A stretch of DNA of 64,000 nucleotides from Pseudomonas sp. MWU15-20650 (GTDB lineage: Bacteria; Pseudomonadota; Gammaproteobacteria; Pseudomonadales; Pseudomonadaceae): contig NZ_JALJFG010000003.1 in NCBI RefSeq assembly GCF_023242475.1, positions 124,001 through 188,000 of the forward strand, in the 5' to 3' direction. Below the pieces are notes generated by a model. The model saw nothing but the letters and a program-made list of their open reading frames with translations. It ran no database searches and was not told where the DNA came from. The translations under genes were made by a program, and so were the position numbers. The first letter of the stretch is position 1. The number at the start of each line of letters is the position of its first letter. Below, piece by piece: positions 1 to 9,724 of the stretch.

Positions 1-645
1 AGCGGCCAGATCGTCGGCTTGCTCGGCCCCAACGGTGCCGGCAAGACCACTTGCTTCTATATGATCGTCGGGCTGGTCCAGGCAGACCAGGGGCGCGTAC
101 TGATCGATGACCTGGACGTCAGTCACCAGCCGATGCACGGTCGTGCGCGCGCGGGTATCGGCTATCTTCCCCAGGAGGCGTCGATCTTCCGCAAACTGTC
201 GGTTGCCGACAACATCATGGCGATCCTCGAGACCCGCAAGGAACTCGACCGTGACGGCCGTCGCAAAGAGCTGGAAAGCCTGCTGCAGGAATTCCACATC
301 AACCACATTCGTGACAACCTCGGCATGAGCTTGTCCGGTGGTGAGCGCCGCCGTGTCGAAATCGCCCGCGCCCTGGCGACCGCGCCGAAGTTCATCCTGC
401 TCGACGAACCGTTTGCCGGCGTTGACCCGATCTCGGTTGGCGACATCAAGCAGATCATTCACCACCTCAAGGCCAAGGGCATCGGCGTTCTGATCACCGA
501 CCACAACGTCCGCGAGACCCTCGACATCTGTGAAACTGCTTATATCGTCAATGACGGCCAACTGATCGCCGAAGGCGATGCCGCCACCATCCTGGCCAAC
601 GACCTGGTCAAGGAAGTGTACCTGGGCCACGAGTTCCGCCTGTAA
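1..645 (+). CDS. lptB: LPS export ABC transporter ATP-binding protein LptB (5' end outside window)
   Basis: LptB is the cytoplasmic ATPase of the LptB2FGC complex that extracts lipopolysaccharide from the inner membrane and drives it across the periplasm. The frame is open from the first base, so the start lies upstream; 214 codons are present and about 25-30 N-terminal residues are missing against the usual length of about 241. Visible are the Walker A motif GPNGAGKT at window codons 9-16, the signature LSGGERRR, Walker B FILLDEP followed by FAGVDP, and the H-loop ITDHNV. The gene precedes rpoN, as it does in Pseudomonas generally. A TTG at base 19 lies inside the Walker region and is not a real start. 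Confidence 0.95.
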   Translation, partial: SGQIVGLLGPNGAGKTTCFYMIVGLVQADQGRVLIDDLDVSHQPMHGRARAGIGYLPQEASIFRKLSVADNIMAILETRKELDRDGRRKELESLLQEFHINHIRDNLGMSLSGGERRRVEIARALATAPKFILLDEPFAGVDPISVGDIKQIIHHLKAKGIGVLITDHNVRETLDICETAYIVNDGQLIAEGDAATILANDLVKEVYLGHEFRL

Positions 646-747
646 TCACGGTGGCATCAGGGTTACGCACCAAGACGCGCGGGAAGCAATAAAAACCTCA
701 TTTTTTTATTGTTACCGCGCTCTAGGCAAAGGCCCCGATATCAGGCA

Positions 748-753
748 TATAAT
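748..753 (+). promoter_or_regulatory. Possible -10 element upstream of rpoN
   Basis: The lptB-rpoN gap holds a perfect TATAAT, but no convincing -35 hexamer lies 16-18 bases upstream, so this is only a weak promoter candidate. It would give an rpoN leader of about 70 bases. Confidence 0.3.
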
Positions 754-829
754 TTGCTTATGTTTGGCGCTCACGCGCCCTGTCGTGGATGGCGCATTGC
801 GCCGGCGAATAAGGTGTTAAGCCCCTGCC

Positions 830-2323
830 ATGAAACCATCGCTAGTCCTGAGAATGGGCCAGCAGCTGACGATGACACCGCAGCTGCAACAGGCCATCCG
901 CCTGCTCCAATTGTCGACCCTGGACCTGCAACAGGAAATCCAGGAAGCCTTGGAGTCCAATCCGATGCTCGAACGCCAGGAAGAAGGCGACGACTTCGAT
1001 AATGCAGACCCGCTGGCCGACAACATCGAGCAAAAACCCAACACCGACGTGCAGGAACCGTCCTATCAGGAAACCGCCCCTACGGTGGACAACCTTGAGG
1101 AAGGCGAATGGAACGAACGTATTCCCAACGAACTTCCCGTGGACACCGCCTGGGAAGACGTCTACCAGACCAGCGCCAGCAGCCTGCCCAGCAGTGATGA
1201 TGACGAGTGGGACTTCACCACCCGGACATCCGCTGGCGAAAGCCTGCAAAGCCATTTGTTGTGGCAACTGAACCTGGCGCCAATGTCCGACACCGATCGC
1301 CTGATCGCTGTCACCCTGATCGACTGCATCAATAATCAGGGCTACCTGGACGAAACCCTTGATGAAATCCTCGAGGCCTTCGACCCGGAACTGGACATCG
1401 AGCTGGACGAAATCGAAGCCGTCCTGCATCGCATCCAGCAATTTGAGCCGGCCGGCATCGGCGCACGCACCCTCAGCGAATGCCTGCTGCTGCAACTGCG
1501 TCAACTGCCTGCCAAGACGTCCTGGCTTGCCGAAGCCCAACGCCTGGTTAGCGACTACATCGACCTGTTGGGCAGCCGCGACTATAGCCAGCTGATGCGC
1601 CGCATGAAGCTCAAGGAAGACGATTTGCGCCAGGTCATCGAACTGGTGCAGAGCCTCAACCCACGTCCGGGCTCGCAGATCGAATCCAGCGAAGCCGAAT
1701 ACGTCGTCCCTGATGTGATCGTACGCAAGGATAACGAACGCTGGCTGGTGGAGCTGAACCAGGAGTCGGTGCCACGCCTGCGGGTCAACCCGCAATACGC
1801 CGGTTTTGTGCGTCGCGCCGATACCAGCGCCGATAACACCTTCATGCGCAACCAACTGCAGGAGGCGCGCTGGTTCATCAAGAGCCTGCAAAGCCGCAAC
1901 GAAACCCTGATGAAGGTCGCGACCCAAATCGTCGAACACCAGCGCGGCTTTCTGGAATACGGCGACGAGGCAATGAAACCGCTGGTGCTGCACGATATTG
2001 CCGAAGCAGTCGGCATGCATGAGTCAACGATTTCCCGGGTGACCACGCAGAAATTCATGCATACCCCACGGGGTATTTATGAGCTGAAATACTTTTTCTC
2101 CAGCCACGTCAGCACCTCCGAAGGCGGCGAATGCTCGTCCACGGCGATCCGCGCGATCATCAAAAAACTGGTTGCTGCGGAAAATCAGAAAAAGCCGTTG
2201 AGTGACAGCAAGATCGCTGGTTTACTGGAGGCACAAGGCATTCAGGTCGCCCGTCGAACCGTCGCCAAGTACCGCGAGTCCCTCGGGATCGCGCCTTCCA
2301 GCGAGCGTAAGCGTTTGATGTGA
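830..2323 (+). CDS. rpoN: RNA polymerase sigma-54 factor RpoN
   Basis: RpoN is the alternative sigma factor that recognises -24/-12 promoters and needs AAA+ enhancer-binding activators; in Pseudomonas it controls nitrogen assimilation, flagella and many catabolic genes. The 497-residue product has the family layout: a Gln/Leu-rich region I ([19 protein letters not shown]), an acidic region II rich in Asp/Glu at about residues 45-130, the core-binding region, a helix-turn-helix, and the RpoN box [10 protein letters not shown] at residues 474-483. The length is normal for the family. Downstream hpf, ptsN, rapZ and ptsO form the conserved rpoN cluster linking sigma-54 to the nitrogen PTS. Confidence 0.98.
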   Translation: MKPSLVLRMGQQLTMTPQLQQAIRLLQLSTLDLQQEIQEALESNPMLERQEEGDDFDNADPLADNIEQKPNTDVQEPSYQETAPTVDNLEEGEWNERIPNELPVDTAWEDVYQTSASSLPSSDDDEWDFTTRTSAGESLQSHLLWQLNLAPMSDTDRLIAVTLIDCINNQGYLDETLDEILEAFDPELDIELDEIEAVLHRIQQFEPAGIGARTLSECLLLQLRQLPAKTSWLAEAQRLVSDYIDLLGSRDYSQLMRRMKLKEDDLRQVIELVQSLNPRPGSQIESSEAEYVVPDVIVRKDNERWLVELNQESVPRLRVNPQYAGFVRRADTSADNTFMRNQLQEARWFIKSLQSRNETLMKVATQIVEHQRGFLEYGDEAMKPLVLHDIAEAVGMHESTISRVTTQKFMHTPRGIYELKYFFSSHVSTSEGGECSSTAIRAIIKKLVAAENQKKPLSDSKIAGLLEAQGIQVARRTVAKYRESLGIAPSSERKRLM

Positions 2324-2397
2324 CGGGCGGGCCATAGCGTTCCAGTGGCAGGCGTTTTGCCTGCCGCTTTATGCACTGGCAACGAAGGAGAAGCTGC

Positions 2398-2703
2398 ATG
2401 CAAGTCAACATCAGTGGACACCAGCTGGAAGTCACCAAGCCCCTGCGTGAATACACCGAGAGCAAGCTTAATAAGCTTGCGGGGCATTTTGACAAGATCA
2501 CCAATGTGCAGGTCATCATGGAGGTCGATAAGCTCAAGCAGAAAATCGAGGCCACCCTGCACGTACCGAATGCCAAACTCGTCGCCAATGCGGAACATGA
2601 AGACATGTACGCGGCGATTGACTCGCTCTACGACAAGCTCGACCGCCAACTCATAAAGCATAAGGAAAAGAATCTGCACCTGATGCAAGGTACAGGTCGT
2701 TAA
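2398..2703 (+). CDS. hpf: Ribosome hibernation promoting factor (short HPF/RaiA family)
   Basis: HPF binds the 30S decoding region and promotes inactive 100S ribosome dimers in stationary phase. The product is 101 residues, the short form without the long C-terminal dimerisation domain. It begins MQVNISGHQLEVT and has the beta-alpha-beta-beta-beta-alpha sequence pattern of the family. The start at 2398 is preferred because AAGGAG lies 7 bases upstream at 2385-2390; a longer frame from 2371 has no such site. It follows rpoN by 74 bases and precedes ptsN by 10 bases, so it is probably cotranscribed. Confidence 0.95.
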   Translation: MQVNISGHQLEVTKPLREYTESKLNKLAGHFDKITNVQVIMEVDKLKQKIEATLHVPNAKLVANAEHEDMYAAIDSLYDKLDRQLIKHKEKNLHLMQGTGR

Positions 2704-2713
2704 CTCTCCCCCC

Positions 2714-3178
2714 ATGATCCGACTTGAAACCATCCTGACCCCCGGCCGTTCCCTTGTGAACGTGCCGGGCGGCAGTAAAAAGCGCGCCCTCGAACAAATT
2801 GCCAACCTGATCGGCCGCGAAGTGCCCGAATTGGACACGCAAGCTGTGTACGAAGCGTTGATCGCCCGTGAAAAACTCGGCTCGACCGGTTTTGGCAACG
2901 GCATCGCCATTCCTCACTGCCGGCTCAAAGGGTGCGAAAACCCCGTCAGCGCCCTGCTGCACCTGGACCACCCCATTGATTTCGACGCTATCGACGGCGC
3001 CCCGGTTGACCTGCTGTTCGTGCTGCTGGTCCCGGAAGCCGCCACCGACGCGCACCTGGAACTGCTTCGGCAGATCGCCAGCATGCTCGACCGCAAGGAA
3101 GTACGCGACAAACTGCGCAGCGCCAAGGGCAATGAGGCGTTGTATCAGGTTGTCCTGGATGAACAAAACGGGCAGTAA
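2714..3178 (+). CDS. ptsN: PTS IIA-like nitrogen regulatory protein PtsN (EIIA-Ntr)
   Basis: PtsN is the terminal phosphoacceptor of the nitrogen PTS (PtsP to NPr to EIIA-Ntr) and regulates potassium transport, carbon storage and other processes by protein contact rather than by transporting sugar. The 154-residue product is a single PTS EIIA type-2 domain. The phosphorylatable histidine is visible as H68 in [11 protein letters not shown]. Ten bases separate it from hpf and two from rapZ, supporting one operon. Its phosphodonor partner NPr is encoded two genes downstream. Confidence 0.97.
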   Translation: MIRLETILTPGRSLVNVPGGSKKRALEQIANLIGREVPELDTQAVYEALIAREKLGSTGFGNGIAIPHCRLKGCENPVSALLHLDHPIDFDAIDGAPVDLLFVLLVPEAATDAHLELLRQIASMLDRKEVRDKLRSAKGNEALYQVVLDEQNGQ

Positions 3179-3180
3179 TC

Positions 3181-4038
3181 ATGCGTTTGATCATCGTCAG
3201 CGGCCGTTCCGGCTCAGGTAAAAGCACCGCCCTCAATGTGCTTGAGGACAGCGGTTTCTATTGCATCGACAACCTGCCAGCCGGCCTGCTGCCGGAATTG
3301 GCGGAGCGCGCCCTGATTCACACCGAATTGCCGCAACCCCTGGTTGCCGTATCGATTGACGCCCGCAACCTGCCCAGCCACCTCTCGCGGTTCCCGGAAC
3401 TGCTGGAGGAAGTGCGCGCCAAGCACATTCATTGCGATGTGTTGTACCTGGACGCCGATGAAGAAACCCTGCTCAAGCGTTTTTCCGAAACCCGCCGACG
3501 CCACCCCCTGAGCACACCTCAGCGCTCACTGGCCGAAGCCATTGAGGACGAGACCAAACTGCTTGGGCCGATCATTGACCTGGCCGACCTGAAGATCAAC
3601 ACCACCAATCTGAACCTGTATCAACTGCGCGACGCGATCAAGCTGCGCCTGCTGAACCAGCCAGAACCAGGTACAGCGTTTCTGGTGGAGTCGTTTGGCT
3701 TCAAGCGTGGCATGCCAGTCGATGCCGACCTGGTGTTCGACGTGCGCTGCCTGCCCAACCCTTATTGGAAGCCGGAGTTGCGTGATCAGTCGGGGCTCGA
3801 TCAGCCAGTGATTGACTACCTGGCAGCTCAGCCGGATGTGGAAGAGATGTTCCAGGACATCTCCAGCTACCTGCTCAAATGGTTGCCACGTTTTGCCGCA
3901 AGTAATCGCGCCTATGTCACCATTGCCATTGGCTGTACCGGCGGCCACCACCGCTCCGTCTATTTGACTGAACGGCTGGGCCAGGTGCTGCAACAAACCC
4001 TCAAGAACGTCCAGGTTCGCCACCGCGACCTTAGCTGA
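3181..4038 (+). CDS. rapZ: RNase adapter protein RapZ
   Basis: RapZ is a nucleotide-binding RNA adapter; in enterobacteria it delivers the sRNA GlmZ to RNase E and so controls glucosamine-6-phosphate synthase. The 285-residue product has an N-terminal P-loop GRSGSGKS at residues 8-15 and a C-terminal domain with the conserved [12 protein letters not shown] segment. The gene starts 2 bases after ptsN. Enzymatic partners seen in enterobacteria are not all present in Pseudomonas, so the exact RNA target here is not deducible from the sequence. Confidence 0.96.
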   Translation: MRLIIVSGRSGSGKSTALNVLEDSGFYCIDNLPAGLLPELAERALIHTELPQPLVAVSIDARNLPSHLSRFPELLEEVRAKHIHCDVLYLDADEETLLKRFSETRRRHPLSTPQRSLAEAIEDETKLLGPIIDLADLKINTTNLNLYQLRDAIKLRLLNQPEPGTAFLVESFGFKRGMPVDADLVFDVRCLPNPYWKPELRDQSGLDQPVIDYLAAQPDVEEMFQDISSYLLKWLPRFAASNRAYVTIAIGCTGGHHRSVYLTERLGQVLQQTLKNVQVRHRDLS

Positions 4039-4054
4039 AAGGAACACCCCCGCG

Positions 4055-4327
4055 ATGCCCGCTCTGGAAATTGAAATCATCAACAAGCTGGGCTTGCACG
4101 CCCGGGCCTCCGCCAAGTTCGTCGGCGTGGCCGGGCAGTTCCCCTGCCAGATCCGCGCCGGGCGCACACCGCAGTCGATGGTCGACGGCAAAAGCATCAT
4201 GGCCATGATGATGCTGGCTGCCGGCAAGGGCACCAAGATTCACCTGCTGACCGAAGGCGAGCAAGAGCAGGAAGCGATGGACGCCTTGGTGAAGTTGATT
4301 AACAACTACTTTGATGAGGGTGAGTAA
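4055..4327 (+). CDS. ptsO: Phosphocarrier protein NPr (HPr-like, nitrogen PTS)
   Basis: NPr passes phosphate from PtsP (EI-Ntr) to PtsN. The 90-residue product is a single HPr domain; the active-site histidine is H15 in NKLGLHARAS, and the regulatory-serine region reads SMVDGKSIMAMMML. It is the last gene of the rpoN cluster, 16 bases after rapZ, and converges on the ZIP transporter gene. Confidence 0.96.
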   Translation: MPALEIEIINKLGLHARASAKFVGVAGQFPCQIRAGRTPQSMVDGKSIMAMMMLAAGKGTKIHLLTEGEQEQEAMDALVKLINNYFDEGE

Positions 4328-4368
4328 CCTCACCTTTTGAAACAGGTGCGAGGCTGCAATGGCCTCAC
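4327..4368. terminator. Possible shared stem-loop between ptsO and the ZIP gene
   Basis: In the 37-base convergent gap, CCTCACC, GGTGCGAGG and GGCCTCACC follow each other, so the middle segment can pair with either flank. There is no clear T run on either strand, so terminator activity is uncertain. Confidence 0.3.
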
Positions 4369-5258
4369 CCTAATGCCGTGTCCATGACCATCATCAAGCA
4401 GAACCCGATACACAGTCCCAGGCTGGCGAGTTTTTCGTGACCATTGCGACGCGACTCGGGGATGACCTCGTGAGTCACGACCAGCAACATCGCCCCGGCG
4501 GCCAGCGCCAGCCCCAGTGGCAACAAAACCTCCGCCAGGCTCACCAACCACGCGCAGAGCACTGCAAATACCGGTTCGACCAAACCTGATGCAGCCCCAA
4601 TCAGGAACGCCTTGACCCGCGACATCCCGGCCCCCGCCAGTACCAGCGCAATCACCAGACCTTCCGGCACATCCTGCAAGGCGATCCCCATGGCCAGGCT
4701 GTCAGCATCCGGGATACCACCGCCGGCAGAAACACCTACGGCCATGCCCTCCGGAATATTATGAGCAATGATGGCAAACACAAACAGCCAGATACGTGGC
4801 GGGATGACCGGCTTATCCGGCGTGCCCATCAACCTCTCCGGGCTGCCACCAGAGACCTTGCGGTCCACCAGGTACAGGCCGAACGCCCCAAGCATGATGC
4901 CGAAGCTGATCAAGCCGCTGGCGCCCCAAGGTGAAAGCCCCAAGCTTTCAGCGGCAGCAATGCCGGGTACGATCAGCGAAAACGCCGTCGCCGCCAACAT
5001 GACCCCGGCACCAAAACCCAACAACGTATCGCTCAGTGCCACCGGCATTCGGCGTATCACCAAAACCGGCACAGCCCCCAGCGCCGTGCCAAGCGCGCAG
5101 ACCGCCCCGCCCTGCAAGGCGCGCAGGATGCGAGGCTCCAGGTTCAGCCAGGCCAGCCCTTGGGCCACCAGCAATGCAGTGCCTGCCAATACCAGCAGCG
5201 AACCTAACGCATAACGAAACATTCGCACGCTGCTGATCGCCAGTGTTTCAGTGCCCAT
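4365..5258 (-). CDS. ZIP family divalent metal transporter
   Basis: A polytopic inner-membrane protein of about 297 residues in the ZIP family, which imports Zn, Fe or Mn. Two conserved membrane motifs are clear, HNIPEGMAVGV and LQDVPEGLVIALVL, with the His-Asn-x-Pro-Glu-Gly signature of the metal path and several further hydrophobic helices. The start at 5258 (MGTETLA) is preferred over a longer frame whose first 61 residues are polar and atypical; another ATG lies at 5222. It starts 35 bases after sodA, so it is probably the last gene of the Fur-controlled fagA-fumC-orfX-sodA operon, which suggests manganese or iron supply, but the substrate is inferred only. Confidence 0.85.
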   Translation of the reverse strand: MGTETLAISSVRMFRYALGSLLVLAGTALLVAQGLAWLNLEPRILRALQGGAVCALGTALGAVPVLVIRRMPVALSDTLLGFGAGVMLAATAFSLIVPGIAAAESLGLSPWGASGLISFGIMLGAFGLYLVDRKVSGGSPERLMGTPDKPVIPPRIWLFVFAIIAHNIPEGMAVGVSAGGGIPDADSLAMGIALQDVPEGLVIALVLAGAGMSRVKAFLIGAASGLVEPVFAVLCAWLVSLAEVLLPLGLALAAGAMLLVVTHEVIPESRRNGHEKLASLGLCIGFCLMMVMDTALG

Positions 5259-5292
5259 AGCCAGCCTTAGATCTTGTTGTAAAAGGGAAATG

Positions 5293-5904
5293 TCAGGCCA
5301 GGGTGGCCTCGTAGCGCGTGGCAACTTCCTGCCAGTTGATGACGCTGTAGAAAGCATTGATGTATTCCGGGCGGCGGTTCTGGTACAGCAGGTAGTAAGC
5401 GTGCTCCCAGACGTCAAGACCGAGGATCGGTGTGTTGCCACTCATGAGCGGGCTGTCCTGGTTGCCACTGCTTTCTACCACCAGCGTCTTGTGCGGCGTG
5501 ACGCTCAACCAGGCCCAGCCACTGCCGAAGCGAGTCAAGGCCGCCTTGGTGAAAGCCTCCTTGAAACGATCGAAGCCGCCCAATTGCGCGTCGATAGCCG
5601 CGCCCAACACGCCGCCAGGTTTGCCGCCGCCCTGGGGCGACATGACCGCCCAGAACAGCGAGTGGTTGGCATGACCACCGCCTTGGTTAATCACCGCCGC
5701 GCGCAGTTTTTCCGGCAGTTGCTGGACACTGGAGACCAGCCTCTCCACAGGCCAACCGGCGAACTCCGTCCCCTCGACCGCGGCATTTAAGTTATTGATA
5801 TAAGTCTGGTGGTGCTTGGTGTAGTGAATCTCCATGGTTTGCGCATCGATATGCGGCTCCAGCGCATCGTAGGCATAGGGCAACTCAGGCAAGGTGTAGG
5901 TCAT
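5293..5904 (-). CDS. sodA: Superoxide dismutase [Mn]
   Basis: Converts superoxide to oxygen and hydrogen peroxide in the cytoplasm. The 203-residue protein has the metal ligands H27 (MEIHYTKHH), H81 ([11 protein letters not shown]), and the Asp and His of [14 protein letters not shown]. The GGGHANHS context and overall layout fit the manganese rather than the iron enzyme. It is the fourth gene of the fagA operon, where synthesis rises when iron is scarce, so that a manganese enzyme can replace the iron SOD. orfX ends one base before its start codon. Confidence 0.95.
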   Translation of the reverse strand: MTYTLPELPYAYDALEPHIDAQTMEIHYTKHHQTYINNLNAAVEGTEFAGWPVERLVSSVQQLPEKLRAAVINQGGGHANHSLFWAVMSPQGGGKPGGVLGAAIDAQLGGFDRFKEAFTKAALTRFGSGWAWLSVTPHKTLVVESSGNQDSPLMSGNTPILGLDVWEHAYYLLYQNRRPEYINAFYSVINWQEVATRYEATLA

Positions 5905-5905
5905 G

Positions 5906-6334
5906 TCAGTGTGCTCCGTAATAAGGCGTGGTCGGTTGCGGTACCGAACCGCCCAATAAGCGATGAGTGCGCGGGTACTCGCCGTGATCGCTGATGAAGT
6001 TCAACAGCTCGACATAGGTCTTGCTGCTCTGGCGCAAAGCCGCCTGGCGCAGTTGCGGGCTGAGGCGCGCGTCCTGCATGGTCTGCAGCAAACGCTGGTG
6101 TATGGCACAGAGGTACTCCGCACTTTCCTCTGGCTGGTTCAGGCGCAAGTGCAGGTCAGCAAGGTTGTGATGGGAAATGACACACGCCGCCACTGCTTCA
6201 TCGGCATCCGCCCAACGCTCGAACAACACCTGGGCCAGGGCAAGGGCTTGTAAATAGGCCTCGCGAGCGTCAACCAGTTCGCCGGCCATAAAGCAGCGAT
6301 TGGCCCGCTCGATCGTGCGTTTCCAGTGCTCCAT
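5906..6334 (-). CDS. Conserved protein of the fagA-fumC-sodA operon (orfX)
   Basis: A 142-residue protein of unknown function. It is rich in Ala, Leu and Arg and mostly helical; segments such as [20 protein letters not shown] and [20 protein letters not shown] resemble tetratricopeptide-type helical pairs, which would suggest a protein-binding role (inference). It is known as orfX in the Pseudomonas fagA-fumC-orfX-sodA operon. It lies 27 bases after fumC and immediately before sodA, so it should be made under iron limitation. No enzyme motif was recognised. Confidence 0.85.
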   Translation of the reverse strand: MEHWKRTIERANRCFMAGELVDAREAYLQALALAQVLFERWADADEAVAACVISHHNLADLHLRLNQPEESAEYLCAIHQRLLQTMQDARLSPQLRQAALRQSSKTYVELLNFISDHGEYPRTHRLLGGSVPQPTTPYYGAH

Positions 6335-6361
6335 GGTGAGCCTCCACAGCAGAGTCAGTGA

Positions 6362-7738
6362 TTACACGCCACCCGCCGTGAGCTTTTCCGGGTCCAGCAG
6401 GACTTCCAGTTGGCTACGAGGCAAGTCGGTGTGCTCGAGGGCGACATCAATGACCGGACGACCTTGCTGATAAGCCTGCTTGGCGATTTCAGCGGCCTTT
6501 TGGTAACCAATGATCGGGTTAAGGGCAGTGACCAGAATCGGGTTGCGCGACAGTGCCTCCTTGAGCTTGGTTTCGTTGACTTTGAAGCTGGCAATCGCCT
6601 TGTCCGCCAACAAACGACTGGCGTTGGCCAGCAGCTCAAGGCTGCTGAGCAGGTTCTGGGCGATGATCGGCAGCATCACGTTCAGTTCAAAGTTGCCCGA
6701 TTGGCCGGCCACCGTGATCACCGTGTCATTACCGATGACTTGTGCGGCCACCATGGCCGTCGCTTCCGGGATCACCGGATTGACCTTGCCGGGCATGATC
6801 GATGAGCCCGGCTGCAGCCCTTCGAGTTCGATTTCGCCAAGACCGGCCAAGGGGCCAGAGTTCATCCAGCGCAGGTCGTTGGCGATTTTCATCAGCGACA
6901 CAGCCGTTGCTTTCAATTGACCGGAGACTGCAACGGCGGTGTCCTGGGAGCTGATCAACGCAAACAGGTTCTTACCCGGCGTGAACTTCACGCCAGTCAG
7001 GGTGCTCAGTTGCTCGCTGAAGCGCACTGCAAACTCGGGGTGCGCATTAATCCCGGTGCCGACTGCCGTACCGCCTTGGGCCAGCGCTTGCAAACTCGGC
7101 AGCAGGTCTTGCAGGTGGCTGATATTGGCCTTGAGCTGTTGCGACCAGCCGTTAAGCACCTGGCTCATGCGTACGGGCATGGCGTCCATCAGGTGTGTGC
7201 GACCGGTTTTGATGAACGGGTGAACCGCTTCGGCCTTCTGCTCGATCACCTGCACCAGGTGCCAAAGGGCCGGCAACGTTTGCTCATGCAGCACCAGCGC
7301 GGCACTGACGTGGATGGTGGTCGGGATGATGTCATTACTGCTTTGACCGCAATTGACGTGATCATTAGGGTTGATCGCCTCGCCGAGCAAACGACTGGCA
7401 AGGGTCGCAATCACTTCGTTGGCGTTCATGTTGGAGCTGGTGCCGGAGCCCGTCTGGAAGATATCCACAGGGAAGTGCGGCATGTAATCACCCTCCAGCA
7501 AGCCCTGGGCGGCGTCGACAATGGCTTTGCCCTGCCCTTCGCTGATCTGCTTGAGGTCGACATTGACCTTGGCGGCGGCGGCTTTGGCCAGAATCAGGGC
7601 GCGGATGAATTGCGCCGGCATGGGTTGATGGCTGATCGGGAAGTTATTCACCGCGCGCTGGGTTTGCGCGCCGTACAACGCCTCGGCGGGGACTCGCAGT
7701 TCGCCCATGCTGTCGCGTTCGATACGGGTATTACTCAT
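6362..7738 (-). CDS. fumC: Class II fumarate hydratase FumC
   Basis: Iron-independent fumarase of the TCA cycle, interconverting fumarate and malate; expression under iron starvation backs up the Fe-S fumarase. The product is 458 residues from ATG 7738 (MSNTRIERDSMGEL), the usual family length. Hallmarks are GSGTSSNMNANEV, TGRTHLMDAMP and the fumarase/aspartase signature GSSIMPGKVNP. A longer frame to 7921 exists but would run through fagA in another frame. The start overlaps the fagA stop by a few bases, indicating translational coupling. Confidence 0.96.
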   Translation of the reverse strand: MSNTRIERDSMGELRVPAEALYGAQTQRAVNNFPISHQPMPAQFIRALILAKAAAAKVNVDLKQISEGQGKAIVDAAQGLLEGDYMPHFPVDIFQTGSGTSSNMNANEVIATLASRLLGEAINPNDHVNCGQSSNDIIPTTIHVSAALVLHEQTLPALWHLVQVIEQKAEAVHPFIKTGRTHLMDAMPVRMSQVLNGWSQQLKANISHLQDLLPSLQALAQGGTAVGTGINAHPEFAVRFSEQLSTLTGVKFTPGKNLFALISSQDTAVAVSGQLKATAVSLMKIANDLRWMNSGPLAGLGEIELEGLQPGSSIMPGKVNPVIPEATAMVAAQVIGNDTVITVAGQSGNFELNVMLPIIAQNLLSSLELLANASRLLADKAIASFKVNETKLKEALSRNPILVTALNPIIGYQKAAEIAKQAYQQGRPVIDVALEHTDLPRSQLEVLLDPEKLTAGGV

Positions 7739-8126
7739 CGGAAGATCCTTGCACCAAGTCGGAGTGAGAAAGTGATGGCCGCAATTCGCAGGTCGCCAAT
7801 TGCCAGGCAAACGTCTGCCAACGCTTGAGGCGGCAGGCGCAGCGGGAGAGTTTTTCGAGGTCGCGCAAGGGGCGCCACGCCTGGTCCAGGCACAGGGATC
7901 GCCAGTGCCAGGGCAGCGCAATGTCGCTGGCGGTGTCGATCAGCAGGCGAAATGATGTTTCGGCGATGGTCCACGGATGAGTGGCGGTACAGCACGCCAG
8001 GTATCGCCCCTCATTGAGGTAATGTTCGATCAGGCGAGGTTCATTAGGATCGAGGCCGCAGCGAATCTGACGACTCATCCAGCGCCAGCTTTCCAGGTAC
8101 GGATCCTCATGCAGGACAGAACTCAT
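7731..8126 (-). CDS. fagA: Fur-associated protein FagA
   Basis: FagA is a small protein of unknown biochemical role, first gene of the iron-regulated fagA-fumC-orfX-sodA operon in Pseudomonas. The product is 131 residues from ATG 8126 (MSSVLHEDPYLESW); a GTG at 8135 would add three residues. It is rich in Trp, Arg and Leu, with several cysteines. Its stop overlaps the fumC start. A Fur-box-like palindrome lies just upstream at 8142-8160, placing the whole operon under iron control. Confidence 0.85.
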   Translation of the reverse strand: MSSVLHEDPYLESWRWMSRQIRCGLDPNEPRLIEHYLNEGRYLACCTATHPWTIAETSFRLLIDTASDIALPWHWRSLCLDQAWRPLRDLEKLSRCACRLKRWQTFAWQLATCELRPSLSHSDLVQGSSDE

Positions 8127-8141
8127 GATCCACACTCATTC

Positions 8142-8160
8142 AGTAATGATATTCATTATT
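8142..8160 (-). promoter_or_regulatory. Fur box of the fagA-fumC-orfX-sodA operon
   Basis: AGTAATGATATTCATTATT matches the 19-base Fur consensus GATAATGATAATCATTATC at 15 positions, and a further AATGATATT unit follows at once, giving the overlapping hexamer array usual for Fur. It lies 15 bases upstream of the fagA start. Confidence 0.8.
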
Positions 8161-8213
8161 AAATGATATTAAGAATCAAAACAAGAGCGCCGCATAGTCC
8201 ATCTATGACACAG

Positions 8214-8252
8214 GCAAAAAAAAGGCGCGCTATCGGTAAGATGGCGCGCCTT
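8214..8252 (-). terminator. Rho-independent terminator of tldE (pmbA)
   Basis: Read on the minus strand, AAGGCGCGC pairs with GCGCGCCTT across a short loop and is followed by a run of T (8214-8221). It lies just after the tldE stop. Confidence 0.85.
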
Positions 8253-8269
8253 CTTGAGTGTTGGAGAGC

Positions 8270-9616
8270 TTAGCTACCGGCGACAGTCATTCGCTCAATC
8301 AACACTGAGCCCGTGCGAATGTTGCTGCGCAGTTCCAGGTCATTACCCACCGCCACAATCTGCTTGAACATGTCACGCAGGTTGCCGGCAATGGTGACTT
8401 CCTGAACGGCAAATTGAATTTCGCCGTTCTCCACCCAGAACCCCGCCGCGCCACGGGAGTAATCGCCCGTGACCATGTTCAGGCCATGCCCCATCAGCTC
8501 AGTCACCAGCAGGCCACGCCCCATGCGCCGTAACAGCGCCACCTGATCTTCGTCGCCGTGGGTCACGAACAGGTTGTGAACGCCACCGGCGTTGGCGGTG
8601 CTCGGCAGGCCGAGTTTGCGACCGGCGTAAGTGCCCAATACATAGGACACCAACTCACCCTTCTCAACGAACGGTTTGGCATAGGTTGCCAAGCCATCGC
8701 CGTCGAACGACGAGCTGCCCATGGCCCGCATCAGATGCGGGCGCTCATCGATAGTCAGCCACTCGGGAAACAACTTTTGCCCGATAGCCCCCTCAAGAAA
8801 CGAGGATTTTCGATACAGGTTGCCACCGGAAATAGCCCCCAGGAAGCTCCCGAACAACCCACCGGCCAGCTCTGCCGAAAACAGCACCGGCACTTCGCAC
8901 GTCGGCACCGGACGCGCGCCCAAACGGCTCGCTGCCCGTTGCGCAGCACGCTGGCCAATGCTCACCGGGTCGGCCAGCAATTCGCCCTGACGGTTAACGT
9001 CGTACCAGTAATCACGCTGCATCTGGCCATTGGCTTCGGCAATCATCACGCAGCTCAAGCTATGGCGGGTAGAGGCATAACCTCCGATAAAACCATGGCT
9101 GTTGCCGTATACACGACACCCCTGATGAGTGCTCAGCGTGGTGCCGTCAGCATTTTTGATCCGGGCATCGGCGTCAAAAGCCGCTGCCTCACAAGTCAGC
9201 GCTTGCTCAATAGCCTGTTCCGGTGTGATGTCCCACGCGTGAAACAGATCGAAATCCTTCAACTCCTTAGCCATCAGCGCCTTGTCGGCCAGGCCCGAGC
9301 TTTCGTCTTCGGACGTATGCTTGGCAATCGCCAGCGCAGCGGCAACCGTCTCGCGAATCGCCTCCGGGCCACTGGCCGACGTGCTGGCAGAGCCTTTGCG
9401 CTGGCCCACATACAATGTGATGCCAAATCCCTGGTCGCGGTTGAATTCGACGGTTTCCACTTCCCGCTGACGTACCGACGTCGACAGCCCCTGCTCCAGC
9501 GACACCGCTACTTCACAGGCGCTGGCCCCCTGGCGCTTGGCCTCGGCAAGGATCTGCTCGACTTGTTCCTGCAGTGCCGGTAACGCTTGCGGACCGACGC
9601 TTTGGGCTGCACTCAT
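8270..9616 (-). CDS. pmbA: Metalloprotease-related protein TldE/PmbA
   Basis: TldE (PmbA) pairs with TldD in a heterodimeric cytoplasmic protease that trims unfolded peptides and, in some bacteria, matures microcin or processes CcdA. The product is 448 residues from ATG 9616; GTGGAGAAAACC upstream supplies a GGAG site, so the GTG at 9628 is less likely. TldE lacks the HExxxH zinc motif of TldD, as expected. Recognisable family segments include LMGHGLNMVTGDYSRGAAGF near the C-terminus. tldD is encoded nearby on the same strand, beyond darP. Confidence 0.93.
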   Translation of the reverse strand: MSAAQSVGPQALPALQEQVEQILAEAKRQGASACEVAVSLEQGLSTSVRQREVETVEFNRDQGFGITLYVGQRKGSASTSASGPEAIRETVAAALAIAKHTSEDESSGLADKALMAKELKDFDLFHAWDITPEQAIEQALTCEAAAFDADARIKNADGTTLSTHQGCRVYGNSHGFIGGYASTRHSLSCVMIAEANGQMQRDYWYDVNRQGELLADPVSIGQRAAQRAASRLGARPVPTCEVPVLFSAELAGGLFGSFLGAISGGNLYRKSSFLEGAIGQKLFPEWLTIDERPHLMRAMGSSSFDGDGLATYAKPFVEKGELVSYVLGTYAGRKLGLPSTANAGGVHNLFVTHGDEDQVALLRRMGRGLLVTELMGHGLNMVTGDYSRGAAGFWVENGEIQFAVQEVTIAGNLRDMFKQIVAVGNDLELRSNIRTGSVLIERMTVAGS

Positions 9617-9724
9617 GGTTTTCTCCACTCAAATTCTGCTTTCGGTTAAGGCCATCGAGCGACCGGGCCGGACAAGCGGCCCCCGACTGGTTATCATGGC
9701 GGCGTTTCTTTGCGGACTGCCACC

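Noticed and set aside
842..2020. A 392-codon open frame opposite rpoN
   Set aside because: Antisense shadow; rpoN has full family motifs.
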